Positions 1 through 7,411 of a stretch of DNA of 21,288 bases are shown here, piece by piece; within the stretch, counting starts at the first letter, position 1; each line of letters starts with the position of its first letter. The stretch is from Rhodobacteraceae bacterium UBA1957. Its GTDB lineage: Bacteria; Pseudomonadota; Alphaproteobacteria; Rhodobacterales; Rhodobacteraceae. The notes under the pieces are model-generated. The model was not told where the DNA came from. It made no database searches and was given only the letters and a program-made list of their open reading frames with translations. A program made the translations under genes and the position numbers. The stretch covers positions 1 to 21,288 of the forward strand of contig DDEJ01000089.1 in NCBI GenBank assembly GCA_002336405.1. The letters are read 5' to 3'.

Positions 1-947
1 TTGCCATCCAGAGCGCGTTTCTTAACGCCTTGCAGAATGCCTGCCATGCGAAAATTGCAAAATGCCAGGTAAAAGCCGAAATTCTCAATGCCCGCCAAGC
101 TGCGGCGCGCGCAATAGGCGTCGATAAACTGGGTATCGGACCACAATCCGTGCGCCTGCCGGTCGACACCGGCCAGCCCGCGCCCCTCATCGCCTTGCGG
201 CATGGCCCACTGCATGATCACAGCGGCCAAATCGGCATAGGGGTGGCCCAGCGTCGATAATTCCCAATCTAGCATCGCCACACAGGCGGGGCCCTGTTTG
301 GCGAACAACATATTGTCGATGCGGTAATCGCCATGCACCAGACTGCGTTGGCCGTCATCCTCGGGCATGTTATTATCCAGCCAGTCGATCAGCGCATCCA
401 TTGCCGCAATATGTTCGGTTTCCGAGGCGCGATATTGTTTGCTCCAGCGGTCCACTTGCCGGCGGTAATAATTGCCCTCGGGTCCGTAATCGGTCAGCCC
501 TGTTGCCACCAGATCAACGTCGTGGATGGCGGCAAGCACGCGGTTGGTTTCACCAATAATCTGGCCGCGCGCCTCGGGGGTAAGATCAGCCATGAAAGGC
601 GTTTTGAAATTGCGCCCGTCAACTTCGTCCATGACATAGAACGCCGACCCAATGACGCTTGGATCCTCGCAGAGCACATGCATTTTCGCCACGGGCACAT
701 CGCTGCCCGCCAGTGCCTTTTGCACCTTGAATTCGCGCTCTACTGCATGGGCAGATTTCAACAGCATACCCGGCGGCTTGCGGCGCAAAACAAAGGTCTT
801 TTGCGGCGTGATCAGCCGAAATGTTGGGTTTGATTGCCCGCTGGCAAACTGCTCGGCGCGTGCCGGACCGCTAAAACCGTCGATATGCCGCTCCAACCAA
901 GGTGTCACAGCGGCAAGATTCAGCGTGTTGGCGGTTTTGTCCGACAT
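1..947 (-). CDS. Phosphotransferase family protein (aminoglycoside phosphotransferase/kinase-like fold), 3' end cut by window edge
   Basis: This reading frame is open from an ATG at 947 to the left edge, giving 315 codons without a stop, so the C-terminus is missing. The N-terminus begins MSDKTANTLNLAAVTPWL. Two motifs of the APH/choline-kinase-like fold are clear: HGDYRIDNMLF (catalytic loop with Asp and Asn) and AMLDWELSTLGHPYADLA (metal-binding Asp and the typical ELSTLG.P..DLA of the acyl-CoA-dehydrogenase-associated subfamily). A Shine-Dalgarno-like AGGAAA lies about 9 nt before the ATG. The gene starts 25 bp after the nitronate monooxygenase stop and is probably the last or a late gene of the minus-strand operon. 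Relatives resemble the N-terminal domain of eukaryotic ACAD10/11, which suggests a kinase acting on hydroxyacyl-CoA-type substrates. That role is inference from family and context; a true antibiotic kinase is unlikely. Confidence 0.88.
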   Translation of the reverse strand, partial: MSDKTANTLNLAAVTPWLERHIDGFSGPARAEQFASGQSNPTFRLITPQKTFVLRRKPPGMLLKSAHAVEREFKVQKALAGSDVPVAKMHVLCEDPSVIGSAFYVMDEVDGRNFKTPFMADLTPEARGQIIGETNRVLAAIHDVDLVATGLTDYGPEGNYYRRQVDRWSKQYRASETEHIAAMDALIDWLDNNMPEDDGQRSLVHGDYRIDNMLFAKQGPACVAMLDWELSTLGHPYADLAAVIMQWAMPQGDEGRGLAGVDRQAHGLWSDTQFIDAYCARRSLAGIENFGFYLAFCNFRMAGILQGVKKRALDG

Positions 948-972
948 CGGGTTTTTTCCTGTCCGCTAGCGT

Positions 973-1965
973 TTACCCATTGGCAATGAGGGCGGTCATC
1001 TGAGCTTTGGCCTCGGCATATTCACCAGCCAGTCGATCGACCAACTGACCCGTGGGCAGCACCGCCTCAACAGCGCCAATGCCCTGGCCTGACCCCCAGA
1101 TATCTTTCCATGATTTCAGTTTTTTGCTGTCGCTGCTAAAATCCATCGACGAGGCATCCGCGGTTTCCAGATTTTCCGGATCCATGCCGGCGCGCACAAC
1201 CGACGGCCTGAGATAATTGCCATGTACCCCGGTAAACAGTGACGAATACAGGATGTCGTCTGCGGTGCTGTCAACGATCATGTCTTTGTATTCGCTGTGC
1301 GCATTGGCCTCTTGGGTGGCGATAAACGGCGAGCCGATATAGGCCAGATCGGCGCCCATGGCTTGGGCTGCCAGTATCGACCGACCAGTGGCAATGGATC
1401 CCGAAAGCAGCACTGGCCCGTTGAACCACTGGCGAATTTCACTGATCAGCGCCAGCGGCGACAGCGATCCAGCATGGCCACCGGCCCCGGCGGCGACGGC
1501 AATCAGCCCGTCAGCCCCTTTTTCAATAGCCTTCTTGGCAAAGCGATTGTTGATAATGTCATGCAAAACCACGCCGTCACAGCTGTGTGCTGCCTGATTA
1601 ACCTCGACCCGTGCGCCCAGCGAAGTGATCCATACCGGCACCTTCCACTTGGCGCAAATCTCGATATCCTGTTGCAGCCGCTCGTTACTGCGGTGCACGA
1701 TTTGGTTGACGGCAAACGGTGCCGCCGGAGTGTCTGGATTGGCCTGATTGTGGCGGTCAAGCTCTTCGTTTATCCGCTTGAGCCAGATTTCGAGCATATT
1801 CGGCTCGCCGTCTTTTTGCCGCGCGTTCAACGCCGGGAAGGAGCCAATCACCCCGGCCTTGCACTGGGCGATGACCAGATCCGGGGTGGAGATAATAAAC
1901 AAAGGTGCCGCAACGGCCGGCAGTCGCAGTCCGCTAAGGGCTTTGGGCAGGGGATCACCAATCAT
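973..1965 (-). CDS. Nitronate monooxygenase / 2-nitropropane dioxygenase family flavoprotein
   Basis: The protein is 330 aa and likely an FMN-dependent TIM-barrel enzyme that oxidises alkyl nitronates or a related substrate. The N-terminal strand has LPAVAAPLFIISTPDLV, and residues 160–166 are GAGGHAG, the family flavin/active-site loop with the conserved His (164). This is followed by a phosphate-binding segment, VLLSGSIATGRS, at 186–197, and GADLAYIGSPFIAT. I start at 1965 rather than the in-frame ATG at 1980 because GGGAGG sits 6 nt before the 1965 ATG. That ATG overlaps the stop of the small ORF upstream as ATGA. The neighbours are MaoC hydratase and SDR upstream and a phosphotransferase 25 bp downstream. 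Roseobacter acyl-CoA clusters often hold such an enzyme, and its physiological substrate there is unknown. Some family members are enoyl reductases, so the exact reaction is open. Confidence 0.9.
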   Translation of the reverse strand: MIGDPLPKALSGLRLPAVAAPLFIISTPDLVIAQCKAGVIGSFPALNARQKDGEPNMLEIWLKRINEELDRHNQANPDTPAAPFAVNQIVHRSNERLQQDIEICAKWKVPVWITSLGARVEVNQAAHSCDGVVLHDIINNRFAKKAIEKGADGLIAVAAGAGGHAGSLSPLALISEIRQWFNGPVLLSGSIATGRSILAAQAMGADLAYIGSPFIATQEANAHSEYKDMIVDSTADDILYSSLFTGVHGNYLRPSVVRAGMDPENLETADASSMDFSSDSKKLKSWKDIWGSGQGIGAVEAVLPTGQLVDRLAGEYAEAKAQMTALIANG

Positions 1966-2069
1966 GGTTTTGCCTCCCATGAAAAACGCATCGCGGGTGG
2001 GAGCTGCGCTGGTACGGCTTGCGCCACTGCGTCGGTATTGAGGGTGGACAGGGTCATAAGGTCACGCAT
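1962..2069 (-). CDS. Possible 35-codon small protein or leader peptide coupled to the nitronate monooxygenase gene
   Basis: An ATG at 2069 is preceded by AAAAAGGA about 6 nt upstream, one of the better ribosome binding sites in the operon. The frame reads MRDLMTLSTLNTDAVAQA and ends with WEAKP, then a TGA that overlaps the monooxygenase ATG as ATGA. The product is neutral to slightly charged with no membrane segment or recognised motif. The arrangement fits translational coupling, either a leader peptide or a tiny accessory protein. The alternative is a decayed remnant of a former gene, because the adjoining 2070–2212 is noncoding without a clear role. I do not recognise any family, and conservation in relatives would decide it. 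Confidence 0.35.
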   Translation of the reverse strand: MRDLMTLSTLNTDAVAQAVPAQLPPAMRFSWEAKP

Positions 2070-2212
2070 GGGTGTATCCTTTTTGTTGTTTAAGCCTAAG
2101 TTTTTGCGCCGTGATCTGCGCGCGCGGCAGGAATTTGGCGGTTGGCAATGCGTATTTCATAGCGCTGTTCGCTGGGGTCGCCGTGAAGGGAAGGTTGCAC
2201 AGGGCGTCAAGT

Positions 2213-2680
2213 TTAAACAGTTGAGGCATAATAGCGACGCCCAATCCATTCGGCGATCAACGCTGGTCGGCTTTGGCCTTCAATTTCGACGCGGATATCC
2301 CAGATGGTCGTGCCCTCATTAGCTTTATGTTCGGTATAGTCCTGCAAGGTGAAATGCGCCCGAATCCGGGCGCCTTCCACCACCGGTGATAGAAATCTTA
2401 TTTTGTTAAAACCATAGTTCACCCCCATTGTCGCGCCCTCGATATCGGGCACACCGTCATAGATCATTGCAGACAGCATCGACAGGGTCAAAAACCCATG
2501 GGCGATGGTTGTGCCGAACGGCGTCTGTTTGGCAGCTTCAGGATCGACATGAATATACTGGTGGTCTTCGGTGACATCCGCAAAGCTATCAATACGGGTT
2601 TGATCGATCACAAACCACTTAGAGGTCCCGGCATGTTTGCCCACCAGTGCGGCCATATCCTGACGGGTGATTTTCTCCAC
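2213..2680 (-). CDS. MaoC-like dehydratase / (R)-specific enoyl-CoA hydratase, hot-dog fold
   Basis: The protein is 155 aa, the usual length of single-hot-dog R-hydratases such as PhaJ. The signature is clear: FADVTEDHQYIHVDP (residues 33–47) with the catalytic pair Asp39 and His44 at the family five-residue spacing, followed by FGTTIAHGFLTLSML (55–69). It should hydrate trans-2-enoyl-CoA to (R)-3-hydroxyacyl-CoA, or the reverse. The start is GTG at 2680, with GGAG about 11 nt upstream inside the preceding SDR gene. Only 3 bp separate it from the SDR stop, so the two are almost certainly co-translated. A hydratase next to an SDR suggests a hydration plus hydroxyacyl oxidation or ketoacyl reduction pair. 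Chain-length specificity cannot be read from the sequence. Confidence 0.92.
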   Translation of the reverse strand: MEKITRQDMAALVGKHAGTSKWFVIDQTRIDSFADVTEDHQYIHVDPEAAKQTPFGTTIAHGFLTLSMLSAMIYDGVPDIEGATMGVNYGFNKIRFLSPVVEGARIRAHFTLQDYTEHKANEGTTIWDIRVEIEGQSRPALIAEWIGRRYYASTV

Positions 2681-2683
2681 GCT

Positions 2684-3505
2684 TCAGTGATCTCCAAAAA
2701 TTTCAGGCCCGGTGCCCACATTGATGCCGCCCGACAGCGGGATCACCGCGCCGGTTACATAAGACCCACCATGCCCGCAGAGAAATTGCAAGGCTGCCGC
2801 CACGTCATGCGGCCGTCCAATGCGCCCGAGAGGCACCCGAGAGGCAACGCGCGTTTCCCCGTCTTGCTGTTCGACGGCAAAGGCGGTCATTTTCGATGGG
2901 AAAGGCCCTGGGGCGAGGGCATTGACGGTGATACGACGTGGTGCCAGATCCTTTGCCAGAATTCGGGTCATGTGATGGACGCCTGCCTTCGATACCGCGT
3001 AAGAATAGACTTTGTCGCCCATGGGCACTTCGCCCATAACGCTGCCGGTGTTGACCACCCGTGCGGGATTGTCATCCGTGGCCGCCGCCGACAGTAACGG
3101 CAAAAGACTTTGCGTCAGATGGAACATCCCGGCGATATTCAGGGTCATGACTTTTTCCCAAGCCTCAAAGGGAAAATGCCCCAGTGGAGCGCCCCAAGTG
3201 CGTCCGGCATTGTTGATCAAAATATCCAGCTTGTCTGTACGCTGAGCAACTTCTTGGCACAGCGCCGCAATGCCGGCTTCCGAGCTGACATCACCGCCGA
3301 AACCCTCGGCGGTGCCCGATAGGCCCAGACTGTTCAACGCGGTTGAAACGGCAACACAGGCCTCTCCTTTGCGCGACGCGATCAGCACCCGCGCGCCTGC
3401 CGCCATCAATCCGGTTGTTGCCATGCGGCCGATACCGGTGGCGCCGCCAGTGACGAGGGCAGTTTTGCCGCTAAGATCGCACAAAGCACTGGGGGTCATT
3501 GTCAT
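2684..3505 (-). CDS. Short-chain dehydrogenase/reductase (classical SDR), acyl-CoA context
   Basis: The protein is 273 aa with a complete classical SDR architecture. The cofactor loop is TGGATGIG (19–26), followed by the DILINNAG strand (94–101), structural Asn123, catalytic Ser155, and Tyr169/Lys173 in YSYAVSK. The C-terminal part has the typical ITVNALAPGPFPS and GSYVTGAVIPLSGG. It resembles bacterial 3-oxoacyl reductases and the SDRs found beside MaoC hydratases, so oxidation or reduction of a 3-hydroxyacyl-CoA is likely but unproven. It is the first gene of the minus-strand operon and is transcribed away from the enoyl-CoA isomerase-like gene. Two ATGs lie 6 bp apart (3505 and 3499). Neither has a strong Shine-Dalgarno, so the exact start is uncertain by two residues. 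Confidence 0.92.
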   Translation of the reverse strand: MTMTPSALCDLSGKTALVTGGATGIGRMATTGLMAAGARVLIASRKGEACVAVSTALNSLGLSGTAEGFGGDVSSEAGIAALCQEVAQRTDKLDILINNAGRTWGAPLGHFPFEAWEKVMTLNIAGMFHLTQSLLPLLSAAATDDNPARVVNTGSVMGEVPMGDKVYSYAVSKAGVHHMTRILAKDLAPRRITVNALAPGPFPSKMTAFAVEQQDGETRVASRVPLGRIGRPHDVAAALQFLCGHGGSYVTGAVIPLSGGINVGTGPEIFGDH

Positions 3506-3703
3506 ATTTGGCTCGCTCTTGGTTTATCAAAGGCGTTTTGATCCACCTCCCTGTTGAACCGTATAAATACCGCTCACGCGTGGCAAGAGCTACGCATTTA
3601 AAAAACGGCGTGGCGTCAAGATTGCACATAGATAACCTTGGAAGTAAGCTTGTGCTAAGAGGTCCGTGCCCTTTTTTTCAAAACAGCAATGAGGAGCCCG
3701 CTA
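3506..3703. promoter_or_regulatory. Divergent intergenic region carrying the promoters of two acyl-CoA operons
   Basis: About 200 bp separate the start of the minus-strand SDR operon from the plus-strand crotonase operon, so it must hold both promoters. On the plus strand, TTGCAC at 3622–3627 and TAAGCT at 3645–3650 are 17 bp apart, a weak match to a housekeeping promoter. On the minus strand, a TTGACG and an A/T-rich stretch including ATTTATAC are present, but no well-spaced pair stands out. Two similar segments, ACGCGTGGC near 3576 and ACGGCGTGGC near 3605, could be operator half-sites for a local regulator. This is inference. No regulator gene is present in the window. Confidence 0.4.
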
Positions 3704-4459
3704 ATGAGCGTTGAAAACTGGTTGATCCGCGAAGATCTTGAGGGGGGTGTCACCCGTCTTGTCTTGAACCGTCCGCCCGTGAATGCCTTGAACAGCGCTT
3801 TTTTAGACCTGCTGGGCGCCCATTTGGACAGGCTGCAGGCCGATACAGCCGTCAAGGCTGTGATTTTGGCAAGCAACAGCAAGGTGCTGTCGGCTGGAAT
3901 GGATCTAAAAGAGGCGTTGGGTTTTGATCTTAAAGACCAGCAAGCCATGGTGCGTGGTCTGAATGTCAGCTTTACCAAACTGTTTGGCTTTCCAAAACCT
4001 ACCATTGTTGCCGCAAGTGGTGCTGCGATTGCTGGCGGCTTTTTTCTGGTGCTTGCCAGCGATTACCGGATTGCCGGCCCAAAGGCGCGCTTTGGGCTGG
4101 CTGAGGTGCGGGTTGGCGTCAATTTTCCGGTTGGACCGCTGGCGATTGCCCGTGCAACACTGGCGCCGAATGATTTGCGGCGGCTGATGCTGGGCGGCCA
4201 CCCGATTGGTGCCGAGGCGGCTTTGGCGGCGGGCATCGTGGACCTTATTGAAGATGCGGATGCGGTGATGGTGCGCGCGGTGAGCGTGGCGCGTGACTAT
4301 GCCGCGATCCCGTCCGGCACGTTTGCAGAAGTTAAGCGCCAGATGCGCGGGCCAGTTATCGAGACGATCCAAAACGCGATGGCAAACGGGGCCAATACGC
4401 CACCCGAGGGCTGGTTTACGGCTGAGACCAAAGCGGCGATGTCACGGATGCTAGGCTAG
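3704..4459 (+). CDS. Enoyl-CoA hydratase/isomerase (crotonase) family protein, isomerase-like active site
   Basis: The protein is 251 aa. The crotonase fold is shown by LVLNRPPVNALN (19–30), SAGMDLKE (63–70; oxyanion-hole region) and AIAGGFFLVLASDYRIA (108–124), followed by GLAEVRVGVNFP (131–142). The first catalytic glutamate of true hydratases (after GG in the GGG-x-E loop) is replaced by a hydrophobic residue. The second (Glu134) is kept. That pattern, and the AGG-x-x-x-x-L-x-x-DYRI wording, resembles mitochondrial-type delta3,delta2-enoyl-CoA isomerases more than hydratases. I start at 3704 because GAGGAG lies 7 nt upstream; an in-frame ATG at 3689 would overlap that site. The gene is first in an operon with the serine hydrolase, 5 bp downstream. 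Isomerase activity is inference. Confidence 0.9.
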   Translation: MSVENWLIREDLEGGVTRLVLNRPPVNALNSAFLDLLGAHLDRLQADTAVKAVILASNSKVLSAGMDLKEALGFDLKDQQAMVRGLNVSFTKLFGFPKPTIVAASGAAIAGGFFLVLASDYRIAGPKARFGLAEVRVGVNFPVGPLAIARATLAPNDLRRLMLGGHPIGAEAALAAGIVDLIEDADAVMVRAVSVARDYAAIPSGTFAEVKRQMRGPVIETIQNAMANGANTPPEGWFTAETKAAMSRMLG

Positions 4460-4464
4460 CAGCA

Positions 4465-5817
4465 ATGGTTTCAGGGCCCTCAGATGATATGACCTCCAAG
4501 TCCCAGACCCTCGGATTTGACCACGCACGGCTGGACCGCATTGGTGACTGGATGGCGCGCTATGTTGCGCAGGGCAAATATGCTGGCAGCTCGGTGTTGA
4601 TCGCGCGGGGTGGTCACGAGGTGTATCATCACGCGACGGGGCTGCGGGATATAGAGACCGGGCTGCCGTTTGAACGCGATACAATTGTGCGGATTTATTC
4701 GATGACCAAGCCGGTGACCGCAGTGGCGGTGATGATGCTTTTTGAGCAGGGCTTGTTTTCTCTTGATGCGCCGGTTTCAGAATTTATCCCTGCGTTTCGC
4801 GACATGCAGGCGTTGAGCCCTGGGGCGGAGCGGATCGATCAGGTTGTGCCCTGTGCAGTGCCAACGCTGCATCAGCTTTTAACCCATACCAGCGGGTTGA
4901 GTTATGCGTTTAACGCAGGGGTTCTGCCGCAGGCGATGGCCGAGGCTGGCATTGGCTTTGACGGCGGCAGCACGCCTCTGGCCAAGATGGTTGGGCGGGT
5001 GGCCGCCCTGCCGCTGGCGTTCAAACCCGGAGAACGCTGGGAATATTCGGTGGCAAGTGATGTGCTGGGGCAGGTGGTGGAACAGGTCTCGGGCACCGCG
5101 CTGGATCGGTTTTTCCACGACAAGGTTTTCGCGCCTCTTGGTATGAGTGAGACCGGGTTTTCGGTGCCAGAGGACGCGCTGCGTCGCTTTGCGACGTTAT
5201 ACGCCTCACAGCCGGATGGCGCGTTTGCTTTGACGCCGGCACCAACTGACGTTCCGATATTGCGCACGGTAGAAACCGCTGATGACAGCTGTTTTCGCAA
5301 TCCGGTGGGTTTTTCTGGCGGGGGCGGTCTGGTCAGCACACTAGAGGATTATATGCGCTTTTGCGAGATGCTGCGCAGGGATGGTGAGGGACCCCAGGGG
5401 CGATTGTTGTCGCCGCGAACCGTGGCTTTCATGATGCGCAACCATCTGGCAGGCGATATCGCGTCGATGGGACCGACAAGTTTTGCCGAGCAGCCAATGC
5501 AGGGCGTTGGTTTTGGCCTCGCCGGGGCGGTGGTGCTGGATCCGGCGCGGGCGCGCGCGCCGGGCAGTATCGGTGATTTTGGCTGGGGCGGCATGGCCTC
5601 AACGGTGTTTTGGATCGACCGTGTGCTTGATCTGTCGGTGGTGTTTTTGACCCAGCTTGCGCCCTCCAGTTCCTATCCTTCTCGCGGCGAGCTTAAAGCA
5701 TTGGTGCACGGCGCGTTTGTTGAGGGCAATTTTGACCGCGGTGGTTTTGACACAGGCGGTTTTGAACAGGACAGTCTTGCGATGGGCGCGCGGTCCAATG
5801 GGCCAGGGATGCTATGA
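4465..5817 (+). CDS. Serine hydrolase of the beta-lactamase / family VIII esterase superfamily
   Basis: The protein is 450 aa. It has the penicillin-recognising fold signatures: SMTK at 79–82 (nucleophile Ser79 and Lys82), Tyr194 in YSVASD (second motif, with Ser-Val as in family VIII esterases rather than Tyr-x-Asn), and GWGG at 373–376 (third motif). There is no convincing signal peptide, so it is probably cytoplasmic. This, and its place between a crotonase and TesB, argues for an acyl-ester or thioester hydrolase rather than a beta-lactamase. The last 30 residues form a tail with the repeated pieces FDRGGF and DTGGFE, outside the fold. An alternative in-frame ATG at 4489 would shorten the N-terminus by 8 residues. 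The 3' end overlaps tesB by ATGA, implying coupled translation. Confidence 0.9.
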   Translation: MVSGPSDDMTSKSQTLGFDHARLDRIGDWMARYVAQGKYAGSSVLIARGGHEVYHHATGLRDIETGLPFERDTIVRIYSMTKPVTAVAVMMLFEQGLFSLDAPVSEFIPAFRDMQALSPGAERIDQVVPCAVPTLHQLLTHTSGLSYAFNAGVLPQAMAEAGIGFDGGSTPLAKMVGRVAALPLAFKPGERWEYSVASDVLGQVVEQVSGTALDRFFHDKVFAPLGMSETGFSVPEDALRRFATLYASQPDGAFALTPAPTDVPILRTVETADDSCFRNPVGFSGGGGLVSTLEDYMRFCEMLRRDGEGPQGRLLSPRTVAFMMRNHLAGDIASMGPTSFAEQPMQGVGFGLAGAVVLDPARARAPGSIGDFGWGGMASTVFWIDRVLDLSVVFLTQLAPSSSYPSRGELKALVHGAFVEGNFDRGGFDTGGFEQDSLAMGARSNGPGML

Positions 5818-6683
5818 CCGATACAGTCGAGGATCTTGTCGCCCTCATGGATGTCGAGCAGCTGGAGCTTGATCTGTTCCGCGGCACCGGATCGGGTGGA
5901 GAGACCAGCGTGCGGATCTTTGGTGGCCATGTGGTGGCGCAGGCGCTTTCTGCGGCTTACCGAACGGTTAAAAACCGTCTGTGCCATTCGCTGCACGCGT
6001 ATTTTATCCGCCCGGGCGATCCCAGTATTCCGGTTGTCTATAGCGTGGATCGCGCTCGCGATGGCGGCAGTTTTACCACCCGGCGGGTGATTGCGCTGCA
6101 ACACGGCAAGCAGATACTCAACCTGTCGGCCTCGTTTCAAATTACCGAAGCTGGGTGGCAGCATCACCATCCAATGCCGCAGGTCACAGGGCCCGAGGGC
6201 TTGGATGAACGCCGTACATTACGACAGCAAAACGTTGATAGAATTCCGGAGCAGTACCGCAAAGATTATGTCCGGCCGCGCCCGATCGAGATACGCGAAT
6301 TGGCGCCGATCGATCATTTTAACCCGCAACCGGCGCCAGATCTAAATCATCTGTGGTTCCGCATGCATCACGCCGCAGGTCAGTCGCCGCAGATGCAGCA
6401 TTGTCTGCTGGCCTATGCGTCCGATATGAACCTTCTGGGGTCTTCGCTGCGGCCCCACGGGCTGACATGGTTCAAGGGTGGGGTGATGACTGCCAGTTTG
6501 GATCATGCGATGTGGTTTCATGCACCGGTCCAGTTCGATCAATGGCATCTGTACACCATGGACAGCCCCTTTACCGGCGGCGGGCGCGGTTTTAACCGTG
6601 GCGCAATTTATAGCCAAGAGGGCCGCTTGGTGGCCAGCGTTGCCCAAGAGGGGTTGATGCGGCCAGTGCGCGCGCCGCGCTGA
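5814..6683 (+). CDS. tesB: Acyl-CoA thioesterase II
   Basis: The protein is 289 aa, the normal TesB length, with the double hot-dog arrangement. The N-terminal half has RIFGGHVVAQAL (34–45) and the C-terminal half has LLAYASDMNLLG, then TASLDHAMWFH and RLVASVAQEGLMR. The Asp204–Thr228–Gln278 triad known from E. coli TesB is matched at the same numbering by Asp204, Ser228 and Gln278, with a conservative Thr-to-Ser change. It hydrolyses acyl-CoA to free fatty acid and CoA in the cytoplasm, often used to release CoA from poorly degraded intermediates. Its ATG lies inside the stop of the serine hydrolase gene (ATGA). A structured region, possibly a terminator, follows the stop. Confidence 0.96.
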   Translation: MTDTVEDLVALMDVEQLELDLFRGTGSGGETSVRIFGGHVVAQALSAAYRTVKNRLCHSLHAYFIRPGDPSIPVVYSVDRARDGGSFTTRRVIALQHGKQILNLSASFQITEAGWQHHHPMPQVTGPEGLDERRTLRQQNVDRIPEQYRKDYVRPRPIEIRELAPIDHFNPQPAPDLNHLWFRMHHAAGQSPQMQHCLLAYASDMNLLGSSLRPHGLTWFKGGVMTASLDHAMWFHAPVQFDQWHLYTMDSPFTGGGRGFNRGAIYSQEGRLVASVAQEGLMRPVRAPR

Positions 6684-6729
6684 AGGGCGCGACACCAGAA
6701 CTGTGCTGTCAGATCCTGACACGGCCCTT
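6683..6729 (+). terminator. Nested hairpin after tesB, possible terminator
   Basis: Immediately at the tesB stop an outer stem AAGGGC (6683–6688) pairs with GCCCTT (6724–6729). It encloses a perfect 6-bp inner hairpin, TGTCAG–ATC–CTGACA (6707–6721). There is only a short TTT after the outer stem, so a classical intrinsic terminator is not assured; it could equally be a 3'-end stabilising structure. Confidence 0.4.
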
Positions 6730-6751
6730 TGACACCACATGCTGACACGGC
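6716..6751. repeat. Two copies of CTGACACGGC 26 bp apart
   Basis: The identical decamer CTGACACGGC occurs at 6716–6725 and 6742–6751 in the intergenic region after tesB. The 26-bp centre spacing is between two and three helical turns. The first copy is part of the hairpin. No function is recognised; it could be a protein-binding repeat or chance. Confidence 0.4.
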
Positions 6752-6867
6752 ATCCTTATATTGGGCGGTAACATCGGGGCATCCGCGTTGAGACGGGGTT
6801 CAAGCCTATGGCGGGCGGTGTTTTGGGGCTCAGTTTGTTGAGGATACCTCAATCCTGAATAAAGAAT

Positions 6868-6896
6868 TTGACAAATCGGCAAAAAACTTTTTGATT
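6868..6896 (+). promoter_or_regulatory. Candidate promoter of the membrane methyltransferase gene
   Basis: A perfect TTGACA (6868–6873) is followed after 17 bp by TTGATT (6891–6896), a poor but acceptable minus-10 for an alphaproteobacterium, where the minus-35 dominates. It lies about 70 bp before the start codon in the 281-bp gap after tesB. This would make the next gene an independent unit. Confidence 0.4.
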
Positions 6897-6964
6897 TAAG
6901 CAAGGTCACCATAGCTTTTTTGCAATTTCAGAGGTGGCTTGTTGATTTTACATGGAGATATTTT

Positions 6965-7411
6965 ATGCGCATTCCCCCCCCAGCCCTTACTTTGCTTTGT
7001 CTGTTTGCCATCGGAGCCCTTGATGGGGTGTTGCCGGGCCTGACGCTGCAGTTTCCGGGACAGATTGTACTTGCCAGCGGCATTGGCTTGGCTGGTTTGA
7101 CCTTGGTCTTGATTGCTATCCGTGGTTTTTATCGGGTTAAAACCACCGTCCTGCCGCAAGAGATGGAGCATTCGAGCACGCTGGTCACCGGCGGGGTGTA
7201 TCAAATCAGTCGCAATCCAATGTATCTCGGGATGGCAGCGATTATTGCAGGGCCGGGTCTGGCGCTTGGGGCATGGGCCACACTGCCGGTATTGGCAGTG
7301 TTTGTCTGGGTGATCACAACCTATCAGATTATACCGGAAGAACAGGCTTTGACAAAAAGTTTTGGCGACGAGTTTGTAAACTATAAGGCCCAGGTTCGGC
7401 GCTGGATCTAG
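6965..7411 (+). CDS. Isoprenylcysteine carboxyl methyltransferase-like integral membrane methyltransferase
   Basis: The protein is 148 aa, a small membrane protein with hydrophobic segments at about 7–25, 32–52 and a long one or hairpin at about 87–120. The diagnostic SAM-binding C-terminal part is present: GGVYQISRNPMYLG (76–89), then PEEQALTKSFGDEFVNY and a terminal RRWI. These match the ICMT/PEMT-like family (G-x-Y-x-x-x-R-N-P-x-Y and E-E-x-x-L…F-G-x-x-x-x-x-Y). Bacterial members methylate unknown small molecules or lipids; no prenylated protein substrate is implied. I start at 6965, where GGAGA lies 8 nt upstream; an in-frame start at 6920 would add a non-family N-terminus. Its stop lies 9 bp from the stop of the convergent SDR gene. 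Confidence 0.88.
   Translation: MRIPPPALTLLCLFAIGALDGVLPGLTLQFPGQIVLASGIGLAGLTLVLIAIRGFYRVKTTVLPQEMEHSSTLVTGGVYQISRNPMYLGMAAIIAGPGLALGAWATLPVLAVFVWVITTYQIIPEEQALTKSFGDEFVNYKAQVRRWI

Noticed and set aside
333..833. Plus-strand open frame of 166 codons at the left end
   Set aside because: It is antisense to the phosphotransferase, whose HGDYRIDN and DWELSTLG motifs are unmistakable on the minus strand.
2062..2244. Minus-strand 60-codon frame between MaoC and the monooxygenase
   Set aside because: It overlaps the 3' end of the MaoC gene in another frame, has no ribosome binding site and no recognisable content.
1297..2322. Plus-strand open frame of 341 codons
   Set aside because: It is antisense to the nitronate monooxygenase gene, has low-complexity Arg/Gln-rich sequence with no motif, and runs over several gene boundaries.
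4465..5817. Antibiotic beta-lactamase
   Set aside because: SMTK is shared by many serine hydrolases; there is no signal peptide, the second motif is Tyr-Ser-Val rather than Tyr-x-Asn, and the context is acyl-CoA metabolism.
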